Part shown: positions 17,297 through 25,007 of the stretch, piece after piece
Position numbering within the stretch: position 1 is the first letter of the stretch
Layout: every line of letters begins with the position of its first letter
NCBI RefSeq assembly: GCF_021271205.1
Contig: NZ_JAIWKS010000010.1
Coordinates: 62,001-126,000, forward strand
Direction: 5' to 3'
Origin: Pseudomonas uvaldensis
GTDB lineage: Bacteria; Pseudomonadota; Gammaproteobacteria; Pseudomonadales; Pseudomonadaceae
Length of the DNA stretch: 64,000 nt
Made by a program: the position numbers and the translations under genes
The notes under the pieces: generated by a model
Database searches by the model: none
Told to the model about the DNA's origin: nothing
Seen by the model: the letters and a program-made list of their open reading frames with translations, nothing else

Positions 17297-18129
17297 ACAC
17301 CGACACCTGCAAGGAACGCACGGGGAATGCACAAGCGCTCAGTGACCGAGAGTTCAACCAGTTCCAGTCCTGGTTATACCAGGCCGCGGGCATCAACCTG
17401 TCACAGGCCAAGAAAGCCCTGGTGGCCGGGCGTTTGTTCAAGCGCCTCAAGCACTACGAGCTGAGCAGTTACGGCGAATATTTCAAGTTGATCATGAATG
17501 GCCAGCGCAGCGATGAATTGCAGGTGGCGCTGGACCTGCTCACCACCAACGAAACCTACTTTTTCCGGGAGCCCAAGCATTTCGACTTCCTGCGCCAGCA
17601 CGTATTGCCCCATGCGACGCCGGGGAAAACCTTCCGCCTCTGGAGCGCGGCCAGTTCGTCGGGGGAAGAACCCTACAGCCTGGCCATGACCTTGGCCGAA
17701 GGCTTGGGCACCACGCCCTGGGAGGTCATCGGCTCGGACATCAGCACCCAGGTGCTGGCCAAGGCTCGCTCCGGACATTACCCGATGGAACGCGCCCGCA
17801 CCCTGCCCCAGCCGTTGTTGGTGAAATACTGCCTCAAAGGCACCGGCAGCCAGCAAGGCACGTTCCTGATCGACCGGGCATTGCGCAGCCGGGTCAACTT
17901 CATTCAGGTCAACCTCAACGACACGTTGCCGGATCTGGGGGAGTTCGATGTGATCTTCCTGCGCAATGTCATGATCTATTTCGACCAACCCACCAAAAGC
18001 AAAGTGGTCGCCCGCCTGGTCCCCCGGCTCAAGTCCGGCGGATATTTCATCGTGAGCCATTCCGAGAGCCTCAACGGGGTATCCGATGCGTTGAAGCTGG
18101 TGGCTCCTTCGATTTATCGCAAGCCATGA
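17293..18129 (+). CDS. cheR: Chemotaxis protein methyltransferase CheR
   Basis: A 278-residue SAM-dependent methyltransferase that methylates receptor glutamates. It has an N-terminal helical domain, the SAM motif WSAASSSGEEPYSLAM (residues 117-132) and a beta-subdomain loop GTGSQQG at 183-189. That loop resembles the GTG-xxx-G loop of pentapeptide-dependent E. coli CheR. It starts with GTG inside the cheW stop (GTGA overlap) behind an AAGGA site. The docking peptide on the receptor encoded two genes upstream fits this type of CheR. Confidence 0.92.
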   Translation: MNTDTCKERTGNAQALSDREFNQFQSWLYQAAGINLSQAKKALVAGRLFKRLKHYELSSYGEYFKLIMNGQRSDELQVALDLLTTNETYFFREPKHFDFLRQHVLPHATPGKTFRLWSAASSSGEEPYSLAMTLAEGLGTTPWEVIGSDISTQVLAKARSGHYPMERARTLPQPLLVKYCLKGTGSQQGTFLIDRALRSRVNFIQVNLNDTLPDLGEFDVIFLRNVMIYFDQPTKSKVVARLVPRLKSGGYFIVSHSESLNGVSDALKLVAPSIYRKP

Positions 18130-18623
18130 ATACCGTGAGGAAAGCCGCGGCGGAAGTCTACCTGGCACCGGGGGATTTTCGCTTCGCCACCTGCCCGACC
18201 CGGCTGCGCACGATCCTCGGCTCCTGCGTGGCAATTACCTTGTGGCATCCCGAGCGCAAGATCGGCGCCATGTGTCACTTCATGTTGCCCAGTCGCCTGC
18301 GCTGCTCCACCGCGCTCAATGGCATGTACGCCGATGAAGCCATCGAACTCTTCGTGCGCGAGGCCCGGGCTCACCGTACCGACCCCGAGGATTATCAGCT
18401 CAAGCTGTTCGGCGGCGGCGAGATGTTCCCCGAGCTGCAACGGGAAGTCCCCTTCGGCGACGTGGCGCGCTTGAACATCAACGCAGCGCTGGAAATGGCC
18501 GCCCTCTATCGCCTCGATCTGATTGCCCAGGATCTGGGCAGCACGGGTTACCGAAGCATCATCTTCGACCTGTGCAACGGCGATGTATGGGTCAGGCACC
18601 AACCGATAAGGACCCGGCATTAA
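18126..18623 (+). CDS. cheD: Chemoreceptor glutamine deamidase CheD
   Basis: A 165-residue CheD. The catalytic Cys34 (TILGSCVAITLW) and His51 (MCHFMLPS) have the same 17-residue spacing as C27/H44 of Thermotoga CheD. The FGGGEMFP motif follows. It deamidates receptor glutamines to glutamates. Its ATG overlaps the cheR stop by 4 bases. CheD is absent from the main Pseudomonas che cluster, so its presence marks this as an accessory system. Confidence 0.92.
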   Translation: MNTVRKAAAEVYLAPGDFRFATCPTRLRTILGSCVAITLWHPERKIGAMCHFMLPSRLRCSTALNGMYADEAIELFVREARAHRTDPEDYQLKLFGGGEMFPELQREVPFGDVARLNINAALEMAALYRLDLIAQDLGSTGYRSIIFDLCNGDVWVRHQPIRTRH

Positions 18624-18625
18624 CC

Positions 18626-19693
18626 ATGTCAAAAAAGATCAATGTTTTACTGGTGGACGACTCCGCCGTGGTGCGCCAGGTGTTGCTGGCGATCCTCAGC
18701 GACACGCCGGATATCCACGTGATGGGCGCGGCTTCCGACCCTATTTTCGCCATGGACAAGCTGACCCGGGAGTGGCCGGACGTGATCGTGCTGGACGTGG
18801 AGATGCCCCGCATGGACGGCATCACCTTCCTGAAGAAAATCATGAGCGAGCGTCCAACGCCGGTAGTGATCTGTTCGTCACTGACCCCCAGGGGCGCGGA
18901 AACCACCTTGCAGGCCATGGCGGCCGGCGCGGTGGAAATCATCACCAAGCCCACTACCGGGCTGAAGAATTTTCTCCTGGAGTCGGCACCAGAACTGGTG
19001 GCGGCGATTCGCGCTGCGGCCCAGGTGAATGTCCGGAACCTGGGCAAGCGCCCGGCCCCGCTGGCACCGGCCATCAAACTCAGCGCCGACGCGATGCTGC
19101 CCGCCGCCAACGGCCATGCCATGGCGCAAACCACCGAGCGCATCGTCGCCCTGGGCACCTCCACCGGCGGCACCCAGGCCCTGGAAGCGGTGCTGACCGC
19201 CCTGCCGCGGGTCTCCCCGGGCATCGTCATCGTCCAGCACATGCCGGAAAAATTCACCGCCTCGTTCGCTGCCCGGCTCAACAGCCTGTGCCAGATCGAA
19301 GTGCGCGAAGCCCGCAACAACGATCGCATCCACCCCGGCCTGGCCCTGATCGCCCCCGGCGGCAAGCACATGATGGTGACCCGCAGCGGCGCGTTCTATC
19401 ACGTACAAGTGGTGGACGGCCCGCTGGTCAACCGCCATCGCCCTTCCGTGGACGTGCTGTTCCGCTCGGTGGCCAAGTTCGCCGGTCGCAACGCCACCGG
19501 GGTCATCATGACCGGCATGGGTGACGACGGCGCCCGCGGCCTGAAGGAGATGCTCGACGCCGGCAGCGCCACCGTGGCCCAGGACGAAGCCAGCTGTGTG
19601 GTCTTCGGCATGCCCAAGGAAGCGATCAAGCTCAACGCCGCGCAACGGGTGATGGGGTTGCAGGAAATCGCGCAGGCGATCCTACACCGGTGA
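18626..19693 (+). CDS. cheB: Chemotaxis methylesterase CheB
   Basis: A 355-residue two-domain protein. The receiver domain has phosphoacceptor Asp57 (VLDVEMPRMDG). The C-terminal methylesterase has Ser179 (GTSTGGTQ), His205 (VQHMPEKF) and Asp301 (MTGMGDDGA). It removes methyl groups from receptors after phosphorylation by CheA. The ATG at 18626, two bases after the cheD stop, gives the usual N-terminus; the frame is open further up inside cheD. It is last gene of the operon. Confidence 0.93.
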   Translation: MSKKINVLLVDDSAVVRQVLLAILSDTPDIHVMGAASDPIFAMDKLTREWPDVIVLDVEMPRMDGITFLKKIMSERPTPVVICSSLTPRGAETTLQAMAAGAVEIITKPTTGLKNFLLESAPELVAAIRAAAQVNVRNLGKRPAPLAPAIKLSADAMLPAANGHAMAQTTERIVALGTSTGGTQALEAVLTALPRVSPGIVIVQHMPEKFTASFAARLNSLCQIEVREARNNDRIHPGLALIAPGGKHMMVTRSGAFYHVQVVDGPLVNRHRPSVDVLFRSVAKFAGRNATGVIMTGMGDDGARGLKEMLDAGSATVAQDEASCVVFGMPKEAIKLNAAQRVMGLQEIAQAILHR

Positions 19694-19765
19694 AATCGTC
19701 GCAAGAGCGCCGATCAGAAGCGTCAGCGCGAGAAAACCACCGAGAAAAATCGCCATCTTTGTCAT
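19682..19765 (-). CDS. Candidate 27-residue membrane peptide, antisense to the cheB 3' end
   Basis: A short frame reads MTKMAIFLGGFLALTLLIG and ends in ALATISPV before TAG. It is a single hydrophobic helix with a basic N-terminus. AGGA lies 7 bases before the ATG, a good ribosome site. Its last 12 bases overlap the end of cheB convergently. The size and single-helix layout resemble known one-helix membrane peptides, but no family is recognised. It may be a real small gene that automatic calling would miss. Confidence 0.5.
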   Translation of the reverse strand: MTKMAIFLGGFLALTLLIGALATISPV

Positions 19766-19794
19766 GAGTCAGTCCTGATCGAGAATCTTGATCC

Positions 19795-19922
19795 TGTGGG
19801 AGCAAGGCTTGCCCGCGATGAACGATAACGCATACACCGCGTCGACCGCATCGCCAGCAAGCTGTGCTCCCACAGGGGTTGGGGTGATTTCATGTGCTCC
19901 CACAGGGGTTGGGGTGATTTCA
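19795..19922. repeat. REPIN-like element with a 30-base tandem duplication
   Basis: A degenerate REP pair (TGTGGGAGCAAGGCTTGCC ... TGTGCTCCCACA) spans 19795-19874. Its right edge is duplicated: 19863-19892 and 19893-19922 are identical 30-base units containing GCTCCCACAGGGGTTGGGG. The remaining gap up to 20135 contains no gene I can support. A GAGGTGATC ribosome site sits just before the next gene. Confidence 0.75.
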
Positions 19923-20135
19923 GGTTTTTGTTCGCCATTAATCCGCCGCGTAGTTTGGCCAGGGGATCGGGCTCATTACAGACGCACCTGACGGCGAAAA
20001 AAGCGGATCAGCGATATACCAACGTATATTTTCATGTCCCTAGTCTTTCTGGCCCTGTTCGGAGGCAATGCTTAATCTTGCCGGGCATTCAACCCAGCCC
20101 GTCAACGTGCTCCACAACCCATAGCGAGGTGATCG

Positions 20136-21875
20136 ATGCGCTCTCCACTCCCCGCGCCGGCATTGACCACTTTCAACCCTGGCCAACAGACTTCCTGGCG
20201 GGCCGATCTCGTCCTGCTGGGTCTGATCGTCGGTCTGGCGGCCTTCATCGGCTACGGCCTGGAGCAGATGAACCAGCCACTCGGGGTCCTGGATGCATCA
20301 CCACTGTCGCTGGATCTGGCTCGCTTGCCGGAGTATGCCTTGCGCACCACGCTGCGCATGTTCATCGCGCTGTTCGCTTCCTTTGTCTTTTCCCTGGTCA
20401 TTGCCACGTTGGCAGCGAAGAGTCGCAAGGCCGCCATGGTCATACTGCCGGCACTGGATATCCTTCAATCCGTACCGGTACTGGGCTTTCTGACCTTCAC
20501 TGTCGTGTTCTTCATGGGGCTTTTCCCGGGCAAGGAATCGGGCGTTGAATGCGCGGCCATCTTCGCCATCTTCACCAGCCAGGTCTGGAACATGACGTTC
20601 AGCGTCTATCAATCGCTGAGAACCGTGCCCAACGACCTCTACGACGTCAGCCGACAATTCGGCTTTTCGCCCTGGCAACGTTTCATCCGGCTGGAACTGC
20701 CGTTCGCCACGCCGGGCCTGGTGTGGAACATGATGATGTCGATGTCCGGCGGCTGGTTCTTCGTGGTGGCATGCGAGGCGATCACCGTCGGCGACACGAC
20801 CGTGAGCCTGCCGGGCATCGGTTCCTGGCTGGCACTGGCCATCGAACAGAAGAACGTCGCCGCGACCGTGTGGGCAGTGCTGGCCATGGTCGCCGTGATC
20901 ATACTTTACGACCTGCTGTTCTTCCGGCCCGTGGTGGCCTGGGCGGACAAGTTCCGCTTCGAACAGACCGCCGCCCAGAAACGCCCACGGTCGAGAATCT
21001 ACGACCTGTTGCGCTCGACCCGCCTGGTGCCGTTGATGTTGACCGCGCTGGGTGACATCAAGGCCGCGCTGTACCTGCACAGGCTGCCCAGGCTCCCCCA
21101 GCTTCGCTTCAAGGTCAGCGAGGGTTTCAGTCGTGTCGCCGACCGGGCCTGGATCGCCCTGGTGGCCCTGGCCTGCCTGGCTGGCCTGCTTCAATTGGCA
21201 GGTTTCATCGCCAGCACGTTGGGCCTGGAGGATGTCATCGGGGCCTTCAGCCTGGGACTTGTCACCCTGCTGCGGGTCGCGGTGCTCATCGTCCTCGCCA
21301 GCCTGGTCTGGGTGCCCATCGGCGTCTGGATCGGCCTGCATCCGCGCTGGGCCGAGCGTCTGCAGCCCGTTGCGCAGCTGCTGGCGGCCTTTCCGGCCAA
21401 CGTGCTGTTTCCCTTTGCCGTGATCGCCATCGTCACCCTGAAACTCGATCCGGATATCTGGCTGTCGCCGCTGATGGTGCTGGGCACCCAGTGGTACATC
21501 CTGTTCAACGTGATCGCAGGCGCCAGCGCGCTGCCCAACGACTTGCGCGAAGCGGCGCGCAACTTTCGGATAGGCGGCTGGCAGTGGTGGCGCGTGGTCG
21601 CGCTGCCCGGGATCTTTCCGTATTACGTCACTGGCGCCCTCACCGCCGCCGGCGGTTCGTGGAACGCCAGCATCGTCGCCGAGGCCGTTTCCTGGGGCGA
21701 CGAGCACCTTTACGCCTCAGGGCTGGGCGCCTTCATTGCCCAGGCCACGACCGCAGGAGACCTTCCGCGGGTGGCCCTGGGGGTGACGGTCATGTCGGTT
21801 TTCGTCGTGGGTTTCAACCGCCTGCTGTGGCGCCCGTTGTACGGTTTCGCCGAGCGTCGGCTTCGAATTGATTGA
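20136..21875 (+). CDS. Fused double permease of a NitT/TauT-type ABC transporter
   Basis: A 579-residue inner-membrane protein with two BPD-transp-1 permease domains in one chain (about residues 70-290 and 380-570). Each has an ATPase-contact loop: VPNDLYDVSRQFGF near 164-177 and LPNDLREAARNFRIGG near 465-480. The half-sites resemble SsuC/TauC/nitrate permeases. The fusion replaces the usual permease dimer. The ATPase gene follows 13 bases later. No periplasmic binding protein of the matching family is adjacent, so the substrate is unknown. Confidence 0.88.
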   Translation: MRSPLPAPALTTFNPGQQTSWRADLVLLGLIVGLAAFIGYGLEQMNQPLGVLDASPLSLDLARLPEYALRTTLRMFIALFASFVFSLVIATLAAKSRKAAMVILPALDILQSVPVLGFLTFTVVFFMGLFPGKESGVECAAIFAIFTSQVWNMTFSVYQSLRTVPNDLYDVSRQFGFSPWQRFIRLELPFATPGLVWNMMMSMSGGWFFVVACEAITVGDTTVSLPGIGSWLALAIEQKNVAATVWAVLAMVAVIILYDLLFFRPVVAWADKFRFEQTAAQKRPRSRIYDLLRSTRLVPLMLTALGDIKAALYLHRLPRLPQLRFKVSEGFSRVADRAWIALVALACLAGLLQLAGFIASTLGLEDVIGAFSLGLVTLLRVAVLIVLASLVWVPIGVWIGLHPRWAERLQPVAQLLAAFPANVLFPFAVIAIVTLKLDPDIWLSPLMVLGTQWYILFNVIAGASALPNDLREAARNFRIGGWQWWRVVALPGIFPYYVTGALTAAGGSWNASIVAEAVSWGDEHLYASGLGAFIAQATTAGDLPRVALGVTVMSVFVVGFNRLLWRPLYGFAERRLRID

Positions 21876-21888
21876 AGGAGGTGAGCCA

Positions 21889-23196
21889 ATGCAAGCAGTC
21901 ATGGACAAACGCTGCCTGGTGGATGTGCAACAGCTTCGGCATGTCTACGGCACCACCGGCGGTGCCGAGCGACTGGTGCTGGACGACGTCTGCATGCGCT
22001 TGAACGATGGCGAGATCGTCGGCTTGCTGGGACGTTCGGGCTCCGGCAAGTCGACCTTGCTGCGGTCCATCGCTGGCCTGATCGCGCCCACGGCCGGCGT
22101 GGTCGATTTCCCTGCCGATGACCGCGGGCTGGCCAGTTCGGTGCGCATGGTCTTCCAGAGCTTCGCCCTCTTCCCCTGGCTGACGGTGCTGCAAAACGTG
22201 GAGGTCGGCCTGGAGGCACTGGACGTGGCGGCGCCCGAGCGGCGCCGACGGGCCCTGGCCGCCATCGACATGATCGGCCTGGACGGTTTCGAAAGCGCCT
22301 TTCCCAAGGAACTGTCGGGCGGCATGCGCCAGCGCGTCGGCCTGGCCCGCGCGCTGGTGGTCGCTCCGGATGTGCTGCTGATGGACGAGCCGTTTTCCGC
22401 ACTGGACGTGCTGACGGCCGAAACCCTGCGCACCGACCTGCTGGATCTGTGGTGCGAAGGCCGGATGCCGATCAAGTCGATCCTGATGGTCACCCACAAC
22501 ATCGAAGAAGCCGTGCTGATGTGCGACCGGATACTGATTTTCTCCTCCAATCCGGGACGGATCATGAAGGAAATCGTCGTCGACCTCAGCCAGCCGCGCA
22601 ATCGCGCCGACCCGGCGTTCCAGGCGTTGGTGGAACATATCTATGTGCAGATGGCCGGCGGTGGCCGGGACGGTTCTGCCCATCCGAGTGCATTTGCAGG
22701 CACTGGCGTGGGCATGGTGTTGCCTTCGATTTCAACGAACGCCCTGGCCGGCCTGATCGAGGCGGTGCACGATCAGCCCTACGACGGTCAGGCGGACCTG
22801 CGCGAGCTGGCCGACACCTTGCGCTACAGCCCCAGCGATCTCTTCCCGGTGGCCGAGGTGCTGCAACTGATGCGCCTGGCCGACCTGCAGGATGGCCATA
22901 TCGCGCTGCTGCCGGCCGGGCGACGCTATGCCCAATCGACGGTCGACGAGCGCAAGCAATTGTTCGCCCAGCAGCTGCTCAGGCACGTTCCCCTGGTGGG
23001 CCATGTGCGCAAGGTGCTGGATGACCGCCCGACCCGCACGGCACCCGCCAGGCGCTTCCGGGACCAACTGGAGGACTTCATGTCGGAGCACGACGCTGCG
23101 ACTACCCTCGATTGCGTCACGCAATGGGGACGCTACGCGGAGCTGTTCGCCTACGACGAAGTGGCCGACCGGTTCAGCCTGGACAATCCTTCCTGA
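21889..23196 (+). CDS. ABC transporter ATPase with AAA-associated C-terminal domain
   Basis: A 435-residue ATPase. The ABC domain has Walker A GRSGSGKST (49-57), signature LSGGMRQR near 143, Walker B VLLMDEPFSALDV and the switch His in VTHNIEEA. After about residue 280 it continues into an AAA-associated domain (LAGLIEAVHDQPYDG...LADTLRYSPSDLFP), as in NitT/TauT-type ATPases that partner fused permeases. AAGGAGGTGA precedes the ATG at 21889. It is coexpressed with the permease and probably with the downstream sensor kinase. Confidence 0.88.
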   Translation: MQAVMDKRCLVDVQQLRHVYGTTGGAERLVLDDVCMRLNDGEIVGLLGRSGSGKSTLLRSIAGLIAPTAGVVDFPADDRGLASSVRMVFQSFALFPWLTVLQNVEVGLEALDVAAPERRRRALAAIDMIGLDGFESAFPKELSGGMRQRVGLARALVVAPDVLLMDEPFSALDVLTAETLRTDLLDLWCEGRMPIKSILMVTHNIEEAVLMCDRILIFSSNPGRIMKEIVVDLSQPRNRADPAFQALVEHIYVQMAGGGRDGSAHPSAFAGTGVGMVLPSISTNALAGLIEAVHDQPYDGQADLRELADTLRYSPSDLFPVAEVLQLMRLADLQDGHIALLPAGRRYAQSTVDERKQLFAQQLLRHVPLVGHVRKVLDDRPTRTAPARRFRDQLEDFMSEHDAATTLDCVTQWGRYAELFAYDEVADRFSLDNPS

Positions 23197-23249
23197 GCCA
23201 GGCGCACGGAGGCGATATACACTGCGTGCCTGGGCCGGCCATTTGTGCG

Positions 23250-24326
23250 ATGCGAGATGAATATCCAGTGAGAAGCACTCAATTGACCCTTCGCCTGCTG
23301 CTGTTGCTGGGATTGTCCCTCGGCATCGCGGCCATCGATACCGTCACCGACCTTGAAATCGCGGTGGGCGTCTTCCAGATTGCCGTGGTGCTGATCGCCG
23401 TGCGCATCCTGCCGACGCGCGCCGTCGCCGGCCTGTCGGTCGCCTGCATGCTCCTGACGATCCTCAGTTATCGGCTCACCCGCTTCGGCGATACGGAGGC
23501 CGGGCTGGTCAACGTCCTGATCAGCCTCGCCGCCATCGCCGGTACCACTTACCTGGCGCTGCGCCTGTCCGCCGCCATCGGCACGGTGCACAAAACCCGC
23601 GCGCACCTGGCGCACATCGCCCGCGTCAACATGCTGGGAGAGCTGGCCGCGTCCATCGCCCACGAAGTGAACCAGCCACTGGCCGCGATGGCCACCAGCA
23701 GCAGCGCGTGCCTGCGCTGGATGGCCAACGACCCGCCCAACCTGCCCAAGGCCCGCCAGGCCGTGGAGCGCATCATCGCCGACACCCATCGGGCCAGCGA
23801 AATCATCACCCGCCTGCGGGGCATGGCCCGACACCAGGCCCCCAGCAAGCGGTGGCTGAACGTCGCCGACACGCTCCATGCCGCGCTGCGGCTGCTGGCC
23901 GGCGAACTGAACGAACAAAACATCAATTTGCAGGTGCATGTGCAGGAAGGCCTGCCGCCGATGCTGGCGGATGAAGTACAGATCCAGCAGGTCATCCTGA
24001 ACCTGGCGATGAACGGGATCGACGCGATGCGGCAGGTCGATGTCGAGCAGCGCAGCCTGGAGGTCAATGTCGTACTGGAATCGGCTCAGCGCTTGCTCTT
24101 TTCCGTGTCCGACCAGGGCAAGGGCCTCTGCGGCAACGACCACGAACGGATATTCGACGCGTTCTACAGCACCAAGCAAGACGGCATGGGCATGGGCCTG
24201 GCCATCAGTCGCTCCATCATCGAGGCCCATGACGGTCGGCTCTGGGTCTCCAGCAATCCACAGGCGGGCGTCACTTTCCACTTCACCCTGCCGGCCGTAA
24301 CCCGAGAATCCGATGACTGCCCATGA
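23250..24326 (+). CDS. Membrane sensor histidine kinase (FixL/HEVNQPL type)
   Basis: A 358-residue kinase with about four transmembrane helices in the first 105 residues and no periplasmic or PAS domain, suggesting it senses within the membrane. The phosphoacceptor is His138 in SIAHEVNQPLAAM. The HATPase domain has NLAMNGIDAM, DQGKGL and GMGLAISRSIIEAH. This class pairs with FixJ-like regulators, and such a gene overlaps its 3' end. The ATG at 23250 is the best placed start, but its ribosome site is weak; a GTG at 23268 is an alternative. Confidence 0.85.
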   Translation: MRDEYPVRSTQLTLRLLLLLGLSLGIAAIDTVTDLEIAVGVFQIAVVLIAVRILPTRAVAGLSVACMLLTILSYRLTRFGDTEAGLVNVLISLAAIAGTTYLALRLSAAIGTVHKTRAHLAHIARVNMLGELAASIAHEVNQPLAAMATSSSACLRWMANDPPNLPKARQAVERIIADTHRASEIITRLRGMARHQAPSKRWLNVADTLHAALRLLAGELNEQNINLQVHVQEGLPPMLADEVQIQQVILNLAMNGIDAMRQVDVEQRSLEVNVVLESAQRLLFSVSDQGKGLCGNDHERIFDAFYSTKQDGMGMGLAISRSIIEAHDGRLWVSSNPQAGVTFHFTLPAVTRESDDCP

Positions 24327-24939
24327 CCCCAACGAATCGATGATCTACATCGTCGATGACGACAGTTCCGTGCGCGCCTCACTGCAGGACCTCCTGGCCT
24401 CCGTCGGCCTGCCGAGCATGGCTTTCGGCTCGGCGCGGGAATTCATGGACGCCACGCTTGCCGATACCCCGGCGTGCCTGATCCTCGACGTGCGGATGCC
24501 GGGCTTGAGCGGCCTGGATTTCCAGCAGGAAATGGCCCGCTTGAACATTCAGATTCCGGTAGTTTTCATCACCGCCCATGGCGACATCCCCATGTCAGTG
24601 AAAGCCATGAAAGGCGGGGCACTGGAGTTCCTGACCAAACCGTTCCGTGAACAGGATTTGCTGGACGCCATCGGCCTGGGCTTGAGTCGTGATCGGGAGC
24701 GACGTCAGGTCGCGGAAAAGATGGATGAGCTGAAACGTCGTCACCTTACCCTCACCGACGGAGAGCGGGAGGTGATGGATCTGGTGGTCTCTGGTCTGCT
24801 GAACAAGCAGGTGGCCGGGCGGCTGGGGTTGAGCGAAGTGACGGTGAAGGTGCGACGCGGCGCCTTGATGCGCAAGATGGGCGCCGATTCGTTGGCCACG
24901 TTGGTGAAGATGTCGGAAAGACTCAAGGACGCAAGCTGA
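24313..24939 (+). CDS. FixJ-family LuxR-type response regulator
   Basis: A 208-residue regulator. The receiver domain has phosphoacceptor Asp59 (LILDVRMPGLSG) and Lys in TKPF. A LuxR-type helix-turn-helix at about 140-200 (LTDGEREVMDLVVSGLLNKQVAGRLG) follows. It overlaps the kinase gene by 14 bases and is surely its partner. Likely targets are the adjacent ABC transporter genes or the protease gene, but no operator was identified. Confidence 0.9.
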   Translation: MTAHDPNESMIYIVDDDSSVRASLQDLLASVGLPSMAFGSAREFMDATLADTPACLILDVRMPGLSGLDFQQEMARLNIQIPVVFITAHGDIPMSVKAMKGGALEFLTKPFREQDLLDAIGLGLSRDRERRQVAEKMDELKRRHLTLTDGEREVMDLVVSGLLNKQVAGRLGLSEVTVKVRRGALMRKMGADSLATLVKMSERLKDAS

Positions 24940-25007
24940 TGCGCCGCTGAACGAAGCGCACCCTGTGGCAGTCGGAACAACAAATCCCTGCCAGAGAACA
25001 CTGGTTC

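Noticed and set aside
19863..19922. 30-base direct repeat considered as a CRISPR remnant
   Set aside because: The two copies are directly adjacent with no spacer, and the unit contains a REP core; no cas genes.
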